Positions 6,733 through 15,997 are shown, counted from the first letter of the stretch. The stretch is 64,000 nt of DNA from Actinomycetota bacterium (GCA_040881665.1 JBBECT010000002.1:1-64000); one strand, 5' to 3'. Numbers and translations are program-made. The notes: a model not told the origin generated them from the sequence alone.

Positions 6733-7821
6733 AGCGACGACCGCCCCGCCCGATCGGTCGATCTCGTCCAGCGCATCGGCCAGCTCCTCGTCAAGGTGCG
6801 GGAACAACGCACCGTAGGTGTTCAGCGTCGTGGTGATCGACGCATGTCCGAGTCGCGACTGAATCGCCTTCGGGTGCGCGCCGGCCTGGATCGCGACGGA
6901 CGCGCCGAAGTGTCGGAGATCGTGCGGCGTCGGCGACGGTTTCACTTTCGCGGCCTTGACCGCCTTCGCCCAGTACCGCTTGCGGAAGCGATTGCCTGGT
7001 ATCGGCCCGCCCTCGGACGCGGTGAAGACGAGATCGGAGGACGGGAACGCCTCGGCGTGTGCAGCCAGCTCGTCGGCGATGAACTGCGGGATCGAGACGG
7101 TGCGTCGCTGCCCGCTCTTGGTCGGTCCGAACGCGACGTAGCCGCGAACCTCGGTCAGCTGTTCCTCGATGTCGAGCTTGCGCTCGAGCAGACGCACCCG
7201 ACTCCACCGAAGGCCCGCGACCTCGCCATAGCGCAGCGCCGCGTAGGCTTGCGTCAGAACGAGAGCGCGGAACCGCGGATTGATCTTCTCGGCGATCGTC
7301 TCGACCTCGGCGGGTGTCAGCACACGCGGCGCCTTGCGAGAGGTCGGTGGCGCGGGGACGTTGGTCGTCGGGTTCGCCGGGATCAGTCCGTCGTCGACCG
7401 CTTGGCGCAGGACACGGGCGAGCAGCTGACGAGAGAGCTGGATCGTTCGCGCCCCCACTCCCCTCTTGTCCAGATCCGCGATGAACCGGCGAACCTCGCC
7501 CTTGCCGATCTCGGCGAGCGGCATCTGCCCGAACCACGGGAGCACGTACAGACGCGCCTCCGTCTCGTACAGCGCCTTGGTTGACGGCCGCAGGTCGACT
7601 GCCGAGGCGAGCCAATCGGTGAGGTAGGACTCGAGTGGCTCGCGGCCGGCGGACGGGTCACGATAGGTTCCCTGCGACTTCGAGCCCTCGAGTTGCTTGA
7701 GGAACTCGTTAGCGTCGCGCCACCGGGGGAAGGACTTGTAGCGGACCCGCTTGGAGGGGTCTCGCCACCCCGCCTTGTACCGGAGGCCTCTCTTTCCCTC
7801 GACCTTCAGGATCCATCCCAC
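6712..7821 (-). CDS. int: tyrosine recombinase integrase
   Basis: 369 residues with the three parts of phage-type integrases: an N-terminal arm-binding domain (residues 1-55), a core-binding SAM-like domain (about 60-155) and a catalytic domain. The active-site residues are visible: Arg197 in AALRYGE, Lys235, His300 and Arg303 in HDLRH, His326 in RLGHAS and the nucleophile Tyr336 in LNTYGALFP. It would join the element to the chromosome at the 3' end of tRNA-Val, whose gene lies just upstream. Two tandem 12-bp repeats between gene and tRNA could be arm sites. All catalytic residues are intact, so the protein should be active. Confidence 0.92.
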   Translation of the reverse strand: MGWILKVEGKRGLRYKAGWRDPSKRVRYKSFPRWRDANEFLKQLEGSKSQGTYRDPSAGREPLESYLTDWLASAVDLRPSTKALYETEARLYVLPWFGQMPLAEIGKGEVRRFIADLDKRGVGARTIQLSRQLLARVLRQAVDDGLIPANPTTNVPAPPTSRKAPRVLTPAEVETIAEKINPRFRALVLTQAYAALRYGEVAGLRWSRVRLLERKLDIEEQLTEVRGYVAFGPTKSGQRRTVSIPQFIADELAAHAEAFPSSDLVFTASEGGPIPGNRFRKRYWAKAVKAAKVKPSPTPHDLRHFGASVAIQAGAHPKAIQSRLGHASITTTLNTYGALFPHLDEELADALDEIDRSGGAVVALEEHSG

Positions 7822-7841
7822 GGGCCGAAAGCGTACCGAGT

Positions 7842-7865
7842 TGCTACCTAATCTGCTACCTAATC
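7842..7865. repeat. two tandem 12-bp repeats upstream of int
   Basis: TGCTACCTAATC occurs twice without a gap at 7842-7853 and 7854-7865, just upstream of the integrase start and between it and the tRNA. Tandem short repeats at this position are typical arm-type sites for the integrase N-terminal domain or binding sites for the excisionase. The repeat is seen directly, the function is inferred from position. Confidence 0.6.
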
Positions 7866-7933
7866 CGGGGGGAAGTTCGGAAGTGCAACGGCCCGAGGGC
7901 CAAGAATCGGCCTCTGACCTGGGGTTGTCCCGG

Positions 7934-8005
7934 TGGGCGTGGTAGGGATCGAACCTACGGCCTCTCGCGTGTGAGGCGAGCGCTCTCCCGCTGAGCTACA
8001 CGCCC
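7934..8005 (-). tRNA. tRNA-Val (anticodon CAC)
   Basis: Read on the minus strand the 7-bp acceptor stem is GGGCGTG / CACGCCC, the D arm contains TAGCTCAGCGGGAGAGC, the anticodon stem-loop is CTCGC-CTCACAC-GCGAG with anticodon CAC, and the T arm contains GGTTCGATCC. The discriminator is A and no CCA is encoded. Its 3' end points to the integrase gene, so it is the probable attachment site of the element on its left. Confidence 0.95.
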
Positions 8006-8045
8006 GGGGGTCGACAAGCCTAGCACCGGGACCGAGCCGGTCCGG

Positions 8046-8085
8046 AAAAGGTGACGGCGGCGCGTGCCCGCGTCGCGCCGCCGTC
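8046..8085 (-). terminator. intrinsic terminator of the first propeller gene
   Basis: A 12-bp perfect stem (GACGGCGGCGCG at 8053-8064 paired with 8074-8085, 9-base loop) is followed on the minus strand by a short T run (complement of aaaa at 8046-8049). It lies downstream of the gene ending at 8210 and before the tRNA, separating the two transcripts. Confidence 0.6.
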
Positions 8086-8209
8086 GTCGCCGAGCCGCGG
8101 ATGGCAGCTCGGACGCTTTGATTTCCCCAGAGCGAAACCTGTAATACACCCGCTCCGCGGGTCGACGCAACCCCCGGAAGCAGATTCCTCACCCGGTCGA
8201 GACGGTCCT

Positions 8210-10168
8210 TTACGGAGCCAGCACGAACAGGCCCAAGGACCGCCAGTCGACCGAGTCGACCCCGCTGCCCCCGATCTGCGTCACGGCGCCGCTGGGAGCT
8301 CCGTTGACCCAGTTCACGCGAAAGAGCTTGCCCGTCGTGTTCTGACCGCTGCCGCTCTCGACCGCGACGACGAGCGTTCCGGACGCCATCGTCATGCCCT
8401 TCACCGAGCCCCAGGAGATCCCGCCCCCCGTGGTCGCGGTGAACTCCTCGCCGCCGAGGATGTTCGACTCCAGAGTGAAGTACCGGTAGAAGAGACCGTT
8501 CCGGCCGCTGATCGTGTAGTAGATGCGGTGGTTGTCGTAGAACAGCCCGGTGAGGTTCTGCGGCGCGAACCCACGCCCCTCGAGTCCCAGTGTCGGGATC
8601 TGCGTCGCAGAACCGAGGGTCGATCCGTTGAAGGTCCGGACGTAGAACTTCCCGTCGCTCGCCCCGTGGTACAGCTTGCCCGACAACATCATCGCCCCAC
8701 GCAGGCTCGACAGGCTCGCTCCCGTGCTCTGGGATGTCCCGTAGGTCGTGCCGTTGAACGTGCGCTTCGTGAACGCGCCGTTGGTCTCGACCCGGTACAG
8801 GTCGCCGGGAAGCGAGCCCGGCACGCCGACCGGCGGTGTCGTACCGCCGGCGACCGGGAACATCCCGACGCGAGCATGGAACTCGCCGCCGAGCTTGTCG
8901 GTGTCGCTGCCCACGTAGAGCCCTTGGTCGGTCGACACGAGCGCGAACGCGCCGACACCCCGCGACCGTCCGGGGTTCCAGGAGAACGGCACGCCGTTGT
9001 TCGGATCGATCGCCGCGATCCCGGGACGATCGACAGCGCCCGGTCCCTTCGAGTCGCCGGCGAACGGGTTGTTCATCCAGCGCTGGTGACCGCCGACGTA
9101 GATCGCCGTGCCGGTGATCGCCACGCTGTACAGGGTGTCGCCGCCCGTGTAGTCGACCCAGGTCGGCTGCAGGTTCGAGCCGCGGGCGCCGGTCTCCCAC
9201 CGCGACACCGTGTCACACAGCACCGGCGGCCCTCCGTCGTATGCGCCGGTGGTCGCCACCGCGAAGTAGGACCCGTCCAGGGAGATGTCCACATCACGCA
9301 TGTAGGTGTCGAACGAGCTGGAGCAATCCGAGGCCGGGAACCGGTTCGTCTGCCAGTTCGCGAGCGAGTCGGGCGTGCTCGACAGATCGACCATCGCGAT
9401 CTGCTCGCGAACCTGGCCGCCCGCACGCTTGAAGTTACCGATCGCGATCAGGGTCGACGCGTCGGGCGTCACGTCGATCTTGTTCACACTGGGGCTGCTG
9501 CCCAGGCGCGGCTCGGTGAACGGGATGTTCAGGTCGGCCGAGAGCGCGCCGGTCGTCGCGTCGACCGCCGCGAGTCCGCCACGCAGGACGCTCTTCACCT
9601 TCTTGAAGTCGCCGGCGAGGTACACCGTGGAGCCGCGAACGACGATGTCCTTGACGGCGGCGTTCGGGTTCGGCTTGAAGTTGCCCACCCGGGCTCCGGT
9701 CGCGACATCGAGGCGCGCGATCTTCTTCTGCGCCTGTCCGTCGACGTTCTTGAACGTTCCTCCGACGTACACGCTCGTCCCGTCCGAAGACGCGGCGAGC
9801 GTCTCCACGGTCCCGTCGAGCTGCGGAGCGAACGTCTGACTGACCTTGCCGGTAGCCGCGTCGAACGCGAACAGGTTCGTCCGCGGGAAGCGCGTGCTCG
9901 CTCCTGCGTTGCGGACCTCGTTGAACTTCCCGCCGGCCACGATCGTCGAGCCGACCTGCGCGATCGCTTCGACCTTGCCGTCGAGAACGTGCGGCGTGTC
10001 GTCGGAGGGGTCGTCGGACACGATCACCGCGTGCGGCACGTTCACTGCGCCCGCAGGCGCGAGGGGAACCAACCCCGCGACCAGTGCCACCGCCCAGAAC
10101 GCGACGACCACACTCGCCCGCGCCCGCCCGACGGCTCTGCCCGTCGCGTCGCTCGATCGATCCCGCAC
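8210..10168 (-). CDS. secreted beta-propeller protein, family member A
   Basis: A GTG at 10168 is chosen over the upstream GTG at 10237 because GGAGGT stands five bases before it; this gives 652 residues. A signal peptide follows (hydrophobic run VVVAFWAVALVAGLVPL, then APAGA). The rest is a repeated-blade propeller of the delta-60/DUF5122 kind: IVAGGKFNEVRN, VYVGGTFKNVDG, VYLAGDFKKV, IAIGNFKR, IYVGGHQRW, LYVGSDTDKLGG. It carries the signature shared by all four copies in this window: a Cys before FDTYMRDVD, then LCDTVSRWE and later YTGGDTLYSV. It has no fibronectin modules. Extracellular; binding partner unknown. A GC-rich terminator lies behind it. Confidence 0.8.
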   Translation of the reverse strand: MRDRSSDATGRAVGRARASVVVAFWAVALVAGLVPLAPAGAVNVPHAVIVSDDPSDDTPHVLDGKVEAIAQVGSTIVAGGKFNEVRNAGASTRFPRTNLFAFDAATGKVSQTFAPQLDGTVETLAASSDGTSVYVGGTFKNVDGQAQKKIARLDVATGARVGNFKPNPNAAVKDIVVRGSTVYLAGDFKKVKSVLRGGLAAVDATTGALSADLNIPFTEPRLGSSPSVNKIDVTPDASTLIAIGNFKRAGGQVREQIAMVDLSSTPDSLANWQTNRFPASDCSSSFDTYMRDVDISLDGSYFAVATTGAYDGGPPVLCDTVSRWETGARGSNLQPTWVDYTGGDTLYSVAITGTAIYVGGHQRWMNNPFAGDSKGPGAVDRPGIAAIDPNNGVPFSWNPGRSRGVGAFALVSTDQGLYVGSDTDKLGGEFHARVGMFPVAGGTTPPVGVPGSLPGDLYRVETNGAFTKRTFNGTTYGTSQSTGASLSSLRGAMMLSGKLYHGASDGKFYVRTFNGSTLGSATQIPTLGLEGRGFAPQNLTGLFYDNHRIYYTISGRNGLFYRYFTLESNILGGEEFTATTGGGISWGSVKGMTMASGTLVVAVESGSGQNTTGKLFRVNWVNGAPSGAVTQIGGSGVDSVDWRSLGLFVLAP

Positions 10169-10374
10169 GTCGCACCTCCAAGGCACGTGGTTCTCCACGT
10201 CGTTCGTTCGGTTCGCACCGGGGTGGTGCGGCGGCACTCAGACTAGCCCGCTGGTCCTACGGAGTACCACCCACCGTCGGCACCGACGGGGGAGGCGATG
10301 GGTCGTCCTTCGCCCTAAGGCCGACGACCGGGCAGGGCCGAGGCAGGCAGGGTCCACGGCTATCCTTCGTCGCG

Positions 10375-11115
10375 ATGGCCTCGTCCCGACACTGGTTCCT
10401 GCGCCCCCGGTGGATCGTCGCCACGCTGCTCGTGATCGTCGTAGCCGGTGTCTGCGCCCGTTTGGGCGTCTGGCAGCTCGACCGCCTCGAGCAGCGTCGC
10501 GCGCTGAACGCCCGCGTCGAGACCGGACTCCGGGCCCCGCCCGCTCCCCTCGAGGAGGTGCTCGCGAGTTCCGGTGCGGCAGGAGCCTCGTTCCATCGAG
10601 CGACCGTGACCGGGAGCTACGACCGATCCGGCGAGCTGATCCTGTTCGGCCGAACGCTGGACGGCAGACCGGGGAACCACGTCCTGACCCCTCTCCGACC
10701 GGACACCGGTGGTATGTCCGTGCTCGTGGATCGAGGGTGGGTTCCGATCGAGATCGACCGCCCGGAGGACGAGCAAGTCGCTCCCCCGCAGGGTGAGGTC
10801 AGTCTCACGGGGATCCTCGTCCCGTCCGAGGAGGAGGGAACGGGCCCGGACGCGAACGGCACCGTCGGCGCGATCGACGTCGACGCGATCTCCGCCTCGG
10901 GCGCTCCGCTCGTCCCGGGCATCTACCTGCGCCTCCAGGAGCAGCTGCCTCCGCAGCCGGACGTGCTCCCCGAGCCGGTTCCGCTTCCGCCACCGACCGA
11001 AGGCCCGCACCTCTCGTACGCGGTGCAGTGGTTCATCTTCGCGATGATCGCCGTGATCGGCTACGCGTTCCTGCTCCGGAAGACCGCGCGAGAGGAACGG
11101 ACCCGGGTCCCATAG
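10375..11115 (+). CDS. SURF1 family cytochrome oxidase assembly protein
   Basis: 246 residues in the SURF1 layout: one TM helix near the N terminus (WIVATLLVIVVAGVCARLGVWQLDRL, in which LGVWQLDR is the family motif), an extracytoplasmic domain with GSYDRSGELILFGR and VLVDRGWVP, and a second TM helix at about residues 213-235. SURF1 proteins help insert haem a into subunit I of aa3-type oxidases. The ATG at 10375 starts at the first TM; a TATCCT box at 10361-10366 nine bases before it and the lack of a ribosome binding site suggest a leaderless or very short-leader mRNA. The oxidase genes are not in the window except a possible subunit 4 gene at its far end. Confidence 0.85.
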   Translation: MASSRHWFLRPRWIVATLLVIVVAGVCARLGVWQLDRLEQRRALNARVETGLRAPPAPLEEVLASSGAAGASFHRATVTGSYDRSGELILFGRTLDGRPGNHVLTPLRPDTGGMSVLVDRGWVPIEIDRPEDEQVAPPQGEVSLTGILVPSEEEGTGPDANGTVGAIDVDAISASGAPLVPGIYLRLQEQLPPQPDVLPEPVPLPPPTEGPHLSYAVQWFIFAMIAVIGYAFLLRKTAREERTRVP

Positions 11116-11162
11116 CCCGATCCACGCTGGACGGGGCTCACCTCCTCGGTCAGGATGCCTCG

Positions 11163-11450
11163 ATGGGTTGCCTGATCGTCCTGTTCTCGTTCGCGCTGCC
11201 GCGCTTCGTGCTGTTCGTGCTGTGGGTCTTCACCGACTATCTGTCGCGAGGGTTCGACTCGTTCATCTGGCCGTTCCTCGGGTTCCTCTTCCTGCCCACC
11301 ACCACGGTCGCCTGGGCGGTCGCGGAGAACTCCTTCGACGACGGTGTTCGCTCGCTCGCCGGCGTCCTGCTGGTGATCCTCGGTGGCGTGCTCGACCTCG
11401 GGGTTCTCGGTGGCGGCGCACGGAGTCGACGCACGCGCTCCGCGGGTTGA
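11163..11450 (+). CDS. small multi-TM membrane protein
   Basis: 95 residues starting at the ATG at 11163, where the hydrophobic sequence begins (MGCLIVLFSFALPRFVLFVL). Three hydrophobic segments cover almost the whole chain, with a Gly/Arg-rich cytoplasmic tail. Small proteins of this type are common in actinobacteria and have no assigned role. It sits 47 bp behind the SURF1 gene and 39 bp ahead of lhr on the same strand. Confidence 0.65.
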   Translation: MGCLIVLFSFALPRFVLFVLWVFTDYLSRGFDSFIWPFLGFLFLPTTTVAWAVAENSFDDGVRSLAGVLLVILGGVLDLGVLGGGARSRRTRSAG

Positions 11451-11489
11451 GCACCCCCGCTTGTCGGCGGCCGCGGGTACGGTGACCGG

Positions 11490-14400
11490 ATGGCCCCAGC
11501 ACCACCCGACGCACCTCTCGACGCACCACTGGACGCACCACTGGACGCACCACTGGAGAGGTTCTCCCCCCCGGTCCGGGAGTGGTTCCGAGCATCCTTC
11601 GACGCTCCCACGCGGGCACAGCAGCTCGGCTGGCCGCCGATCGCCGACGGCGATCACACACTGCTGCTCGCCCCGACCGGCTCGGGCAAGACGCTCGCGG
11701 CGTTCCTGTGGGCGATCGATCGCCTAGCGACCCAGGCGGCACCGGAACCGCAGCGTCGCGCGCGCGTCCTGTACATCTCTCCCCTCCGGGCGCTCGCGGT
11801 CGACGTCGAACGGAACCTGCGCGCGCCGCTCGCCGGGATCCGTCACGCCGCCGACCGGACCGGGGCGAGGGTGCTGCACGAGCCGACCGTCGCGATCCGC
11901 ACCGGCGACACGCCCTCTCGCGAGCGTCGGCAGATCGCGCGACGTCCGCCCGACGTGCTGATCACGACGCCCGAGTCGCTCTATCTGATGCTGACCTCAC
12001 AGCAACGCGAGCTCCTGCGCTCGATCGAGGTCGTGATCGTGGACGAGATCCACTCCGTCGCCGCCACGAAGCGCGGGGCGCATCTCGCCCTGTCGCTCGA
12101 GCGACTCGAGGAGCTCTGCGACCGGCCGCCTCAACGGATCGGCCTGTCGGCGACCCAGCGTCCGCTCGAGGAGATCGCGCGCTTCCTCGGTGGCCACGAC
12201 GACGGCGGGGCGCTGCGGCCGGTCACGATCGTCGATGCCGGACGCAGCAAGCAGCTCGACGTCGAGGTCGTGGTGCCGGTCGAGGACATGGGAGAGCTCG
12301 GCACGCGACTCGACGAGCCGGCGGGTGGCCCCGCGGCCGCAGGGCCGCAGCACGCGAGCATCTGGCCGGCGATCCATCCTCGATTGCTGGAGCTGATCCG
12401 CGCGCACCGGTCGACCCTGATCTTCGTGAACGCACGTCGGCTCGCCGAGCGGCTCAGCGCGCAGCTGAACGAGCTCGCCGGGGAAGACCTCGTCCGCGCC
12501 CATCACGGCTCGATCGCACGCGAGCAGCGACTGGAGATCGAAGACCTCCTCAAGCGGGGCGAGTTGCGTGCGCTCGTTGCGACTTCCTCACTCGAGCTCG
12601 GGATCGACATGGGCGCGGTCGATCTCGTCGTCCAGGTCGAATCGCCGGGGTCCGTGGCCCGCGGCATGCAACGGATCGGGCGGACCGGTCATCGCGTCGA
12701 CGAACCGAGCCGCGGGAAGCTGTTCCCGAAATACCGGGGTGATCTGCTCGAGGCCGCCGTCGTCGTGCGCCGGATGCACGAGGGACTGATCGAAGAGACG
12801 CGGTTCCCCCGAGCGCCGCTCGACGTCCTCGCGCAACAGCTCGTGGCGATGGGAGCGGTCGACGAGTGGCCGGTCGAGGCGATGCGACGTGTCGTCCGGC
12901 GCGCGGCGAACTTCGCGGAGATCTCCGAGGGTGTGTTCGATGCGGTGCTCGACCTGCTCTCGGGCCGGTACCCCTCCGATGCGTTCTCCGAGCTGCGGCC
13001 GCGCCTGGTCTGGGACCGGGTCCACGGCACGGTGCGGGCGCGCGAGGGCGCGGGACGGATCGCGATCACCAACGGAGGAACGATCCCCGATCGAGGACTG
13101 TTCGGCGTCTTCCTTCCCGACGGAACCCGCGTCGGGGAGCTCGACGAGGAGATGGTGTTCGAGTCGCGTGCAGGGGAAGTGTTCGTCCTCGGCGCGAGCT
13201 CATGGAGGATCGAGGACATCACGCGCGACCGCGTCGTCGTCTCCCCCGCACCGGGTGAACCGGGCAAGACGCCCTTCTGGAAGGGCGACAAGCCCGGGCG
13301 TCCCCTCGAGCTCGGCCGGGCGCTCGGAGCGTTCACCCGCGAGCTCGTGGAGACCGACACGTCGGCGGCCGTGGCGAGCCTACGTACCGAGAACGGACTC
13401 GATGAGCTCGCGGCGCGCAACCTCGTCGCCTACCTCGACGAGCAGGCGGAGGCCACCGGCGCGGTTCCCGACGATCGCACGATCGTGGTCGAGCGGTTCC
13501 GTGACGAGATCGGTGACTGGCGGATGTGCGTCCTCTCACCCTTCGGGGCGAAGGTGCACGCGCCGTGGGCGCTCGCGATCGAGGCCCGGCTGCTCGATCG
13601 TCTCGGGCCCGGCGCGCAGGTGCTGTGGAGCGACGACGGCATCGTGATCCGGCTGCCCGAGGCCGAGGAGACGATCCCCCTCGACGACTTGCTGCTGGAC
13701 CCCGACACGATCGAGGACGAGGTCGTGCGCACCCTGCCGGGGACCGCCCTGTTCGCCTCGCTGTTCCGCGAGGCCTCGGGTCGTGCACTGTTGCTCCCCC
13801 GCCGCCGTCCGGGCGAGCGCACGCCCCTGTGGCAACAACGCCAGCGTGCCGCCGACCTGCTGCAGGCTGCGGCCGCCTATCCGGAGTTCCCGCTGCTGCT
13901 CGAGACGACGCGCGAGTGCCTGCGGGACGTCTTCGATCTTCCGGCATTGCGTTCGGTGCTCGGCGACCTTCGGTCTCGCACGATCCGCGTCGTCGCCGTC
14001 GACACCCCCCATGCGTCGCCGTTCGCGCAGTCGCTGTTGTTCGACTGGGTCGGGGTGTTCATGTACGAAGGGGACGCGCCGTTGGCGGAGCGACGCGCCG
14101 CTGCCCTCACACTCGACCCTGATCTGCTCCGCGAGCTGCTCGGCGACGGCGAGCTCCGGGATCTGCTCGACGCGTCCGCACTCGACCACCTCGAGCTCGA
14201 ACTGCAATCCCTGGTCCAGGGACGACGCGCGCGCTCGCTCGACGACGTGCACGACCTGCTTCGACGCCTCGGCGATCTGACGGCGACCGAGGTCCGCGCG
14301 CGATCCGAGGCCCCGGCGCACGAGGTCGAGGGCTGGCTGCGGCAGCTCGTGGACGACAAGCGTGCGATCTCGGTGCGGATCTCCGGTGAGGATCGCTACG

Positions 14401-15947
14401 CGGCCGTGGAGGATGCCGCGCGGATCCGCGACACGCTCGGAGTCAGTCTGCCGCGTGGCCTCCCGGCGGTGTTCGTCGAACCGACCGAGGCGCCGCTGGA
14501 GGGACTCGTCACGCGCTACGCGCGCACCCACGGGCCGTTCGTGGCGGCGGAGATCGCCTCGCGGCTTGGCGTCGGCGTCGATCGGATCCGCCGGGCGCTC
14601 GAAACCCTCGAGGCCGACCGGACCGTGGTCCAGGGTGCGTTCCGCCCGGTCGGCGTGGAGCGCGAGTGGTGTGACGCCGACGTTCTCCGTGTCCTTCGGC
14701 GTCGCTCGCTCGCGGTGCTGCGCAAGCAGGTGGAGCCGGTCGAGGCCGCAGCGCTCGGGCGGTTCCTCCCCTCGTGGCAGGCGGTGATCCGGCCGCGGGA
14801 GGGACCCGACGCGCTCGAGCGCGTGATCGACCAGCTCCAGGGCCTCGCGATCCCCGCCTCGGTGCTCGAGAAGGATGTGCTCCCCGCGCGGGTCCGTTCG
14901 TACCGCCCGGCCGATCTCGATGCGCTGGCCGCCAGCGGCGAGCTCGTGTGGACAGGGGCGGGGCCGCTCGGGGCAACCGACGGACGCGTCGCACTGTGGT
15001 TCCGCGACCGCCTCCCTCTCCTCGCACCGCGGGTAGCGGACGAACCCCCGGAAGGATCCCTCCACGACGCGATCCGGGCCCGGCTCGCCGCGCGCGGCGC
15101 GTCGTTCTGGAACGATCTGGTCGAGGCAGCCGGCACGGCGGACGAGCCGGTCGTCCTCACCGCCCTCTGGGACCTGGTGTGGGCGGGCGAGGTTACCAAC
15201 GACACCCTTGCACCACTGCGTGCCGTGCTCTCCACGCGAACCCGCGGACACGCGCGGGGAGGGCGGCCCCGACCCGGCCGGCTCCGCACGACGGGTCCAC
15301 CCGGGGGCGCCGGTCGGTGGTCGCTCGTCGCTCCGCTGCTGACGAGTTCCCACACCCAGACGGAGACCGCGCACGCTCGGGCGGAACAACTCCTCCAGCG
15401 TCAGGGGATCGTGACGCGCGAGGCGGTGCTTGCCGAGGGCGTCCCCGGCGGCTTCGCCGCCGTGTACGGCGTCCTCAAGGTGATGGAGGAAACGGGAGCC
15501 GTGCGACGAGGCTACTTCGTCGACGGACTCGGCGCCGCGCAGTTCGCCCTGCCGGGGGCGGTCGACCGGATCCGCTCGGTGCGCGTGGCGGAGACCACCG
15601 ACGCGATCGCGCTCGCCGCGACGGATCCGGCGCAGCCCTACGGCGCCGCGCTCGGATGGCCCGAGACCGCGGCGGGCCGGCCCGCGCGGGTCGCCGGTGC
15701 CTACGTCGTGCTGGTGGGCGGCGAGCTCGCAGCGTTCCTGGAACGGGGCGGACGATCGCTCGTGACCTTCGGCGTCCCCGTGACGTCGTGGATCGACGCT
15801 CTGACGGGCCTCGTCAAGGATGGCCGCGTGCGGAGGATCGAACTCCAGCGGATCGACGGGGCCCCGGCCGGCGAGGCCCCGACCGCCGACGAGCTCCGCG
15901 CCGCCGGGTTCGTCGATTCGTTCCGCGGACTGGCCCTTCGAGGTTGA
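11490..15947 (+). CDS. lhr: Lhr-type ATP-dependent DNA helicase
   Basis: 1485 residues, the full length expected of Lhr (large helicase-related, superfamily 2). Walker A APTGSGKT is at 61-68, the DEIH box at 185-188, SAT at 220-222 and motif VI QRIGRTGHR at 394-402. The Lhr winged-helix and beta-barrel domains follow, and the long C-terminal part is the Lhr-CTD, itself built of winged helices. Lhr translocates 3' to 5' and unwinds RNA:DNA hybrids; in mycobacteria it is DNA-damage induced. The start ATG lies six bases behind TACGGT with no ribosome binding site, suggesting a leaderless mRNA. The N terminus contains a DAPL repeat not expected in the family. Confidence 0.93.
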   Translation: MAPAPPDAPLDAPLDAPLDAPLERFSPPVREWFRASFDAPTRAQQLGWPPIADGDHTLLLAPTGSGKTLAAFLWAIDRLATQAAPEPQRRARVLYISPLRALAVDVERNLRAPLAGIRHAADRTGARVLHEPTVAIRTGDTPSRERRQIARRPPDVLITTPESLYLMLTSQQRELLRSIEVVIVDEIHSVAATKRGAHLALSLERLEELCDRPPQRIGLSATQRPLEEIARFLGGHDDGGALRPVTIVDAGRSKQLDVEVVVPVEDMGELGTRLDEPAGGPAAAGPQHASIWPAIHPRLLELIRAHRSTLIFVNARRLAERLSAQLNELAGEDLVRAHHGSIAREQRLEIEDLLKRGELRALVATSSLELGIDMGAVDLVVQVESPGSVARGMQRIGRTGHRVDEPSRGKLFPKYRGDLLEAAVVVRRMHEGLIEETRFPRAPLDVLAQQLVAMGAVDEWPVEAMRRVVRRAANFAEISEGVFDAVLDLLSGRYPSDAFSELRPRLVWDRVHGTVRAREGAGRIAITNGGTIPDRGLFGVFLPDGTRVGELDEEMVFESRAGEVFVLGASSWRIEDITRDRVVVSPAPGEPGKTPFWKGDKPGRPLELGRALGAFTRELVETDTSAAVASLRTENGLDELAARNLVAYLDEQAEATGAVPDDRTIVVERFRDEIGDWRMCVLSPFGAKVHAPWALAIEARLLDRLGPGAQVLWSDDGIVIRLPEAEETIPLDDLLLDPDTIEDEVVRTLPGTALFASLFREASGRALLLPRRRPGERTPLWQQRQRAADLLQAAAAYPEFPLLLETTRECLRDVFDLPALRSVLGDLRSRTIRVVAVDTPHASPFAQSLLFDWVGVFMYEGDAPLAERRAAALTLDPDLLRELLGDGELRDLLDASALDHLELELQSLVQGRRARSLDDVHDLLRRLGDLTATEVRARSEAPAHEVEGWLRQLVDDKRAISVRISGEDRYAAVEDAARIRDTLGVSLPRGLPAVFVEPTEAPLEGLVTRYARTHGPFVAAEIASRLGVGVDRIRRALETLEADRTVVQGAFRPVGVEREWCDADVLRVLRRRSLAVLRKQVEPVEAAALGRFLPSWQAVIRPREGPDALERVIDQLQGLAIPASVLEKDVLPARVRSYRPADLDALAASGELVWTGAGPLGATDGRVALWFRDRLPLLAPRVADEPPEGSLHDAIRARLAARGASFWNDLVEAAGTADEPVVLTALWDLVWAGEVTNDTLAPLRAVLSTRTRGHARGGRPRPGRLRTTGPPGGAGRWSLVAPLLTSSHTQTETAHARAEQLLQRQGIVTREAVLAEGVPGGFAAVYGVLKVMEETGAVRRGYFVDGLGAAQFALPGAVDRIRSVRVAETTDAIALAATDPAQPYGAALGWPETAAGRPARVAGAYVVLVGGELAAFLERGGRSLVTFGVPVTSWIDALTGLVKDGRVRRIELQRIDGAPAGEAPTADELRAAGFVDSFRGLALRG
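11508..11555 (+). repeat. four tandem 12-bp units in the lhr 5' end
   Basis: GACGCACCACTG occurs three times in exact tandem at 11520-11555, preceded by a diverged unit at 11508-11519. The translated product is (DAPL)4, a disordered addition ahead of the helicase core. Unit number could vary by slippage between strains. Confidence 0.8.
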
Positions 15948-15971
15948 CGCGTACCCGTGGCAGGCGCCCGT

Positions 15972-15997
15972 TGACCGGCCGGAACCGGGTCAGTTTT
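15972..15997 (+). terminator. probable terminator of lhr
   Basis: TGACCGG and a bulged CCGGGTCA form a short GC-rich hairpin followed by GTTTTC, 25 bases behind the lhr stop. The end of the stem overlaps the stop codon of the convergent LLM gene. The stem is imperfect, so the call is moderate. Confidence 0.4.

Larger units (their letters stand above)
2056..7934. mobile_element. tRNA-Val-integrated element (visible part)
   Basis: A tyrosine integrase gene begins 113 bp from the 3' end of tRNA-Val(CAC), followed inward by an excisionase-like HTH gene, a RepA-like ATPase gene and an iteron array, then small accessory genes. This int, xis, rep order beside a tRNA is the layout of actinomycete integrative elements such as pSAM2. 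The DNA is clearly poorer in GC than the chromosome to the right. No FtsK-like Tra, relaxase or phage structural gene is seen. The left boundary is not visible: no second copy of the tRNA 3' end was found, so the element may run past position 1. Confidence 0.65.
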
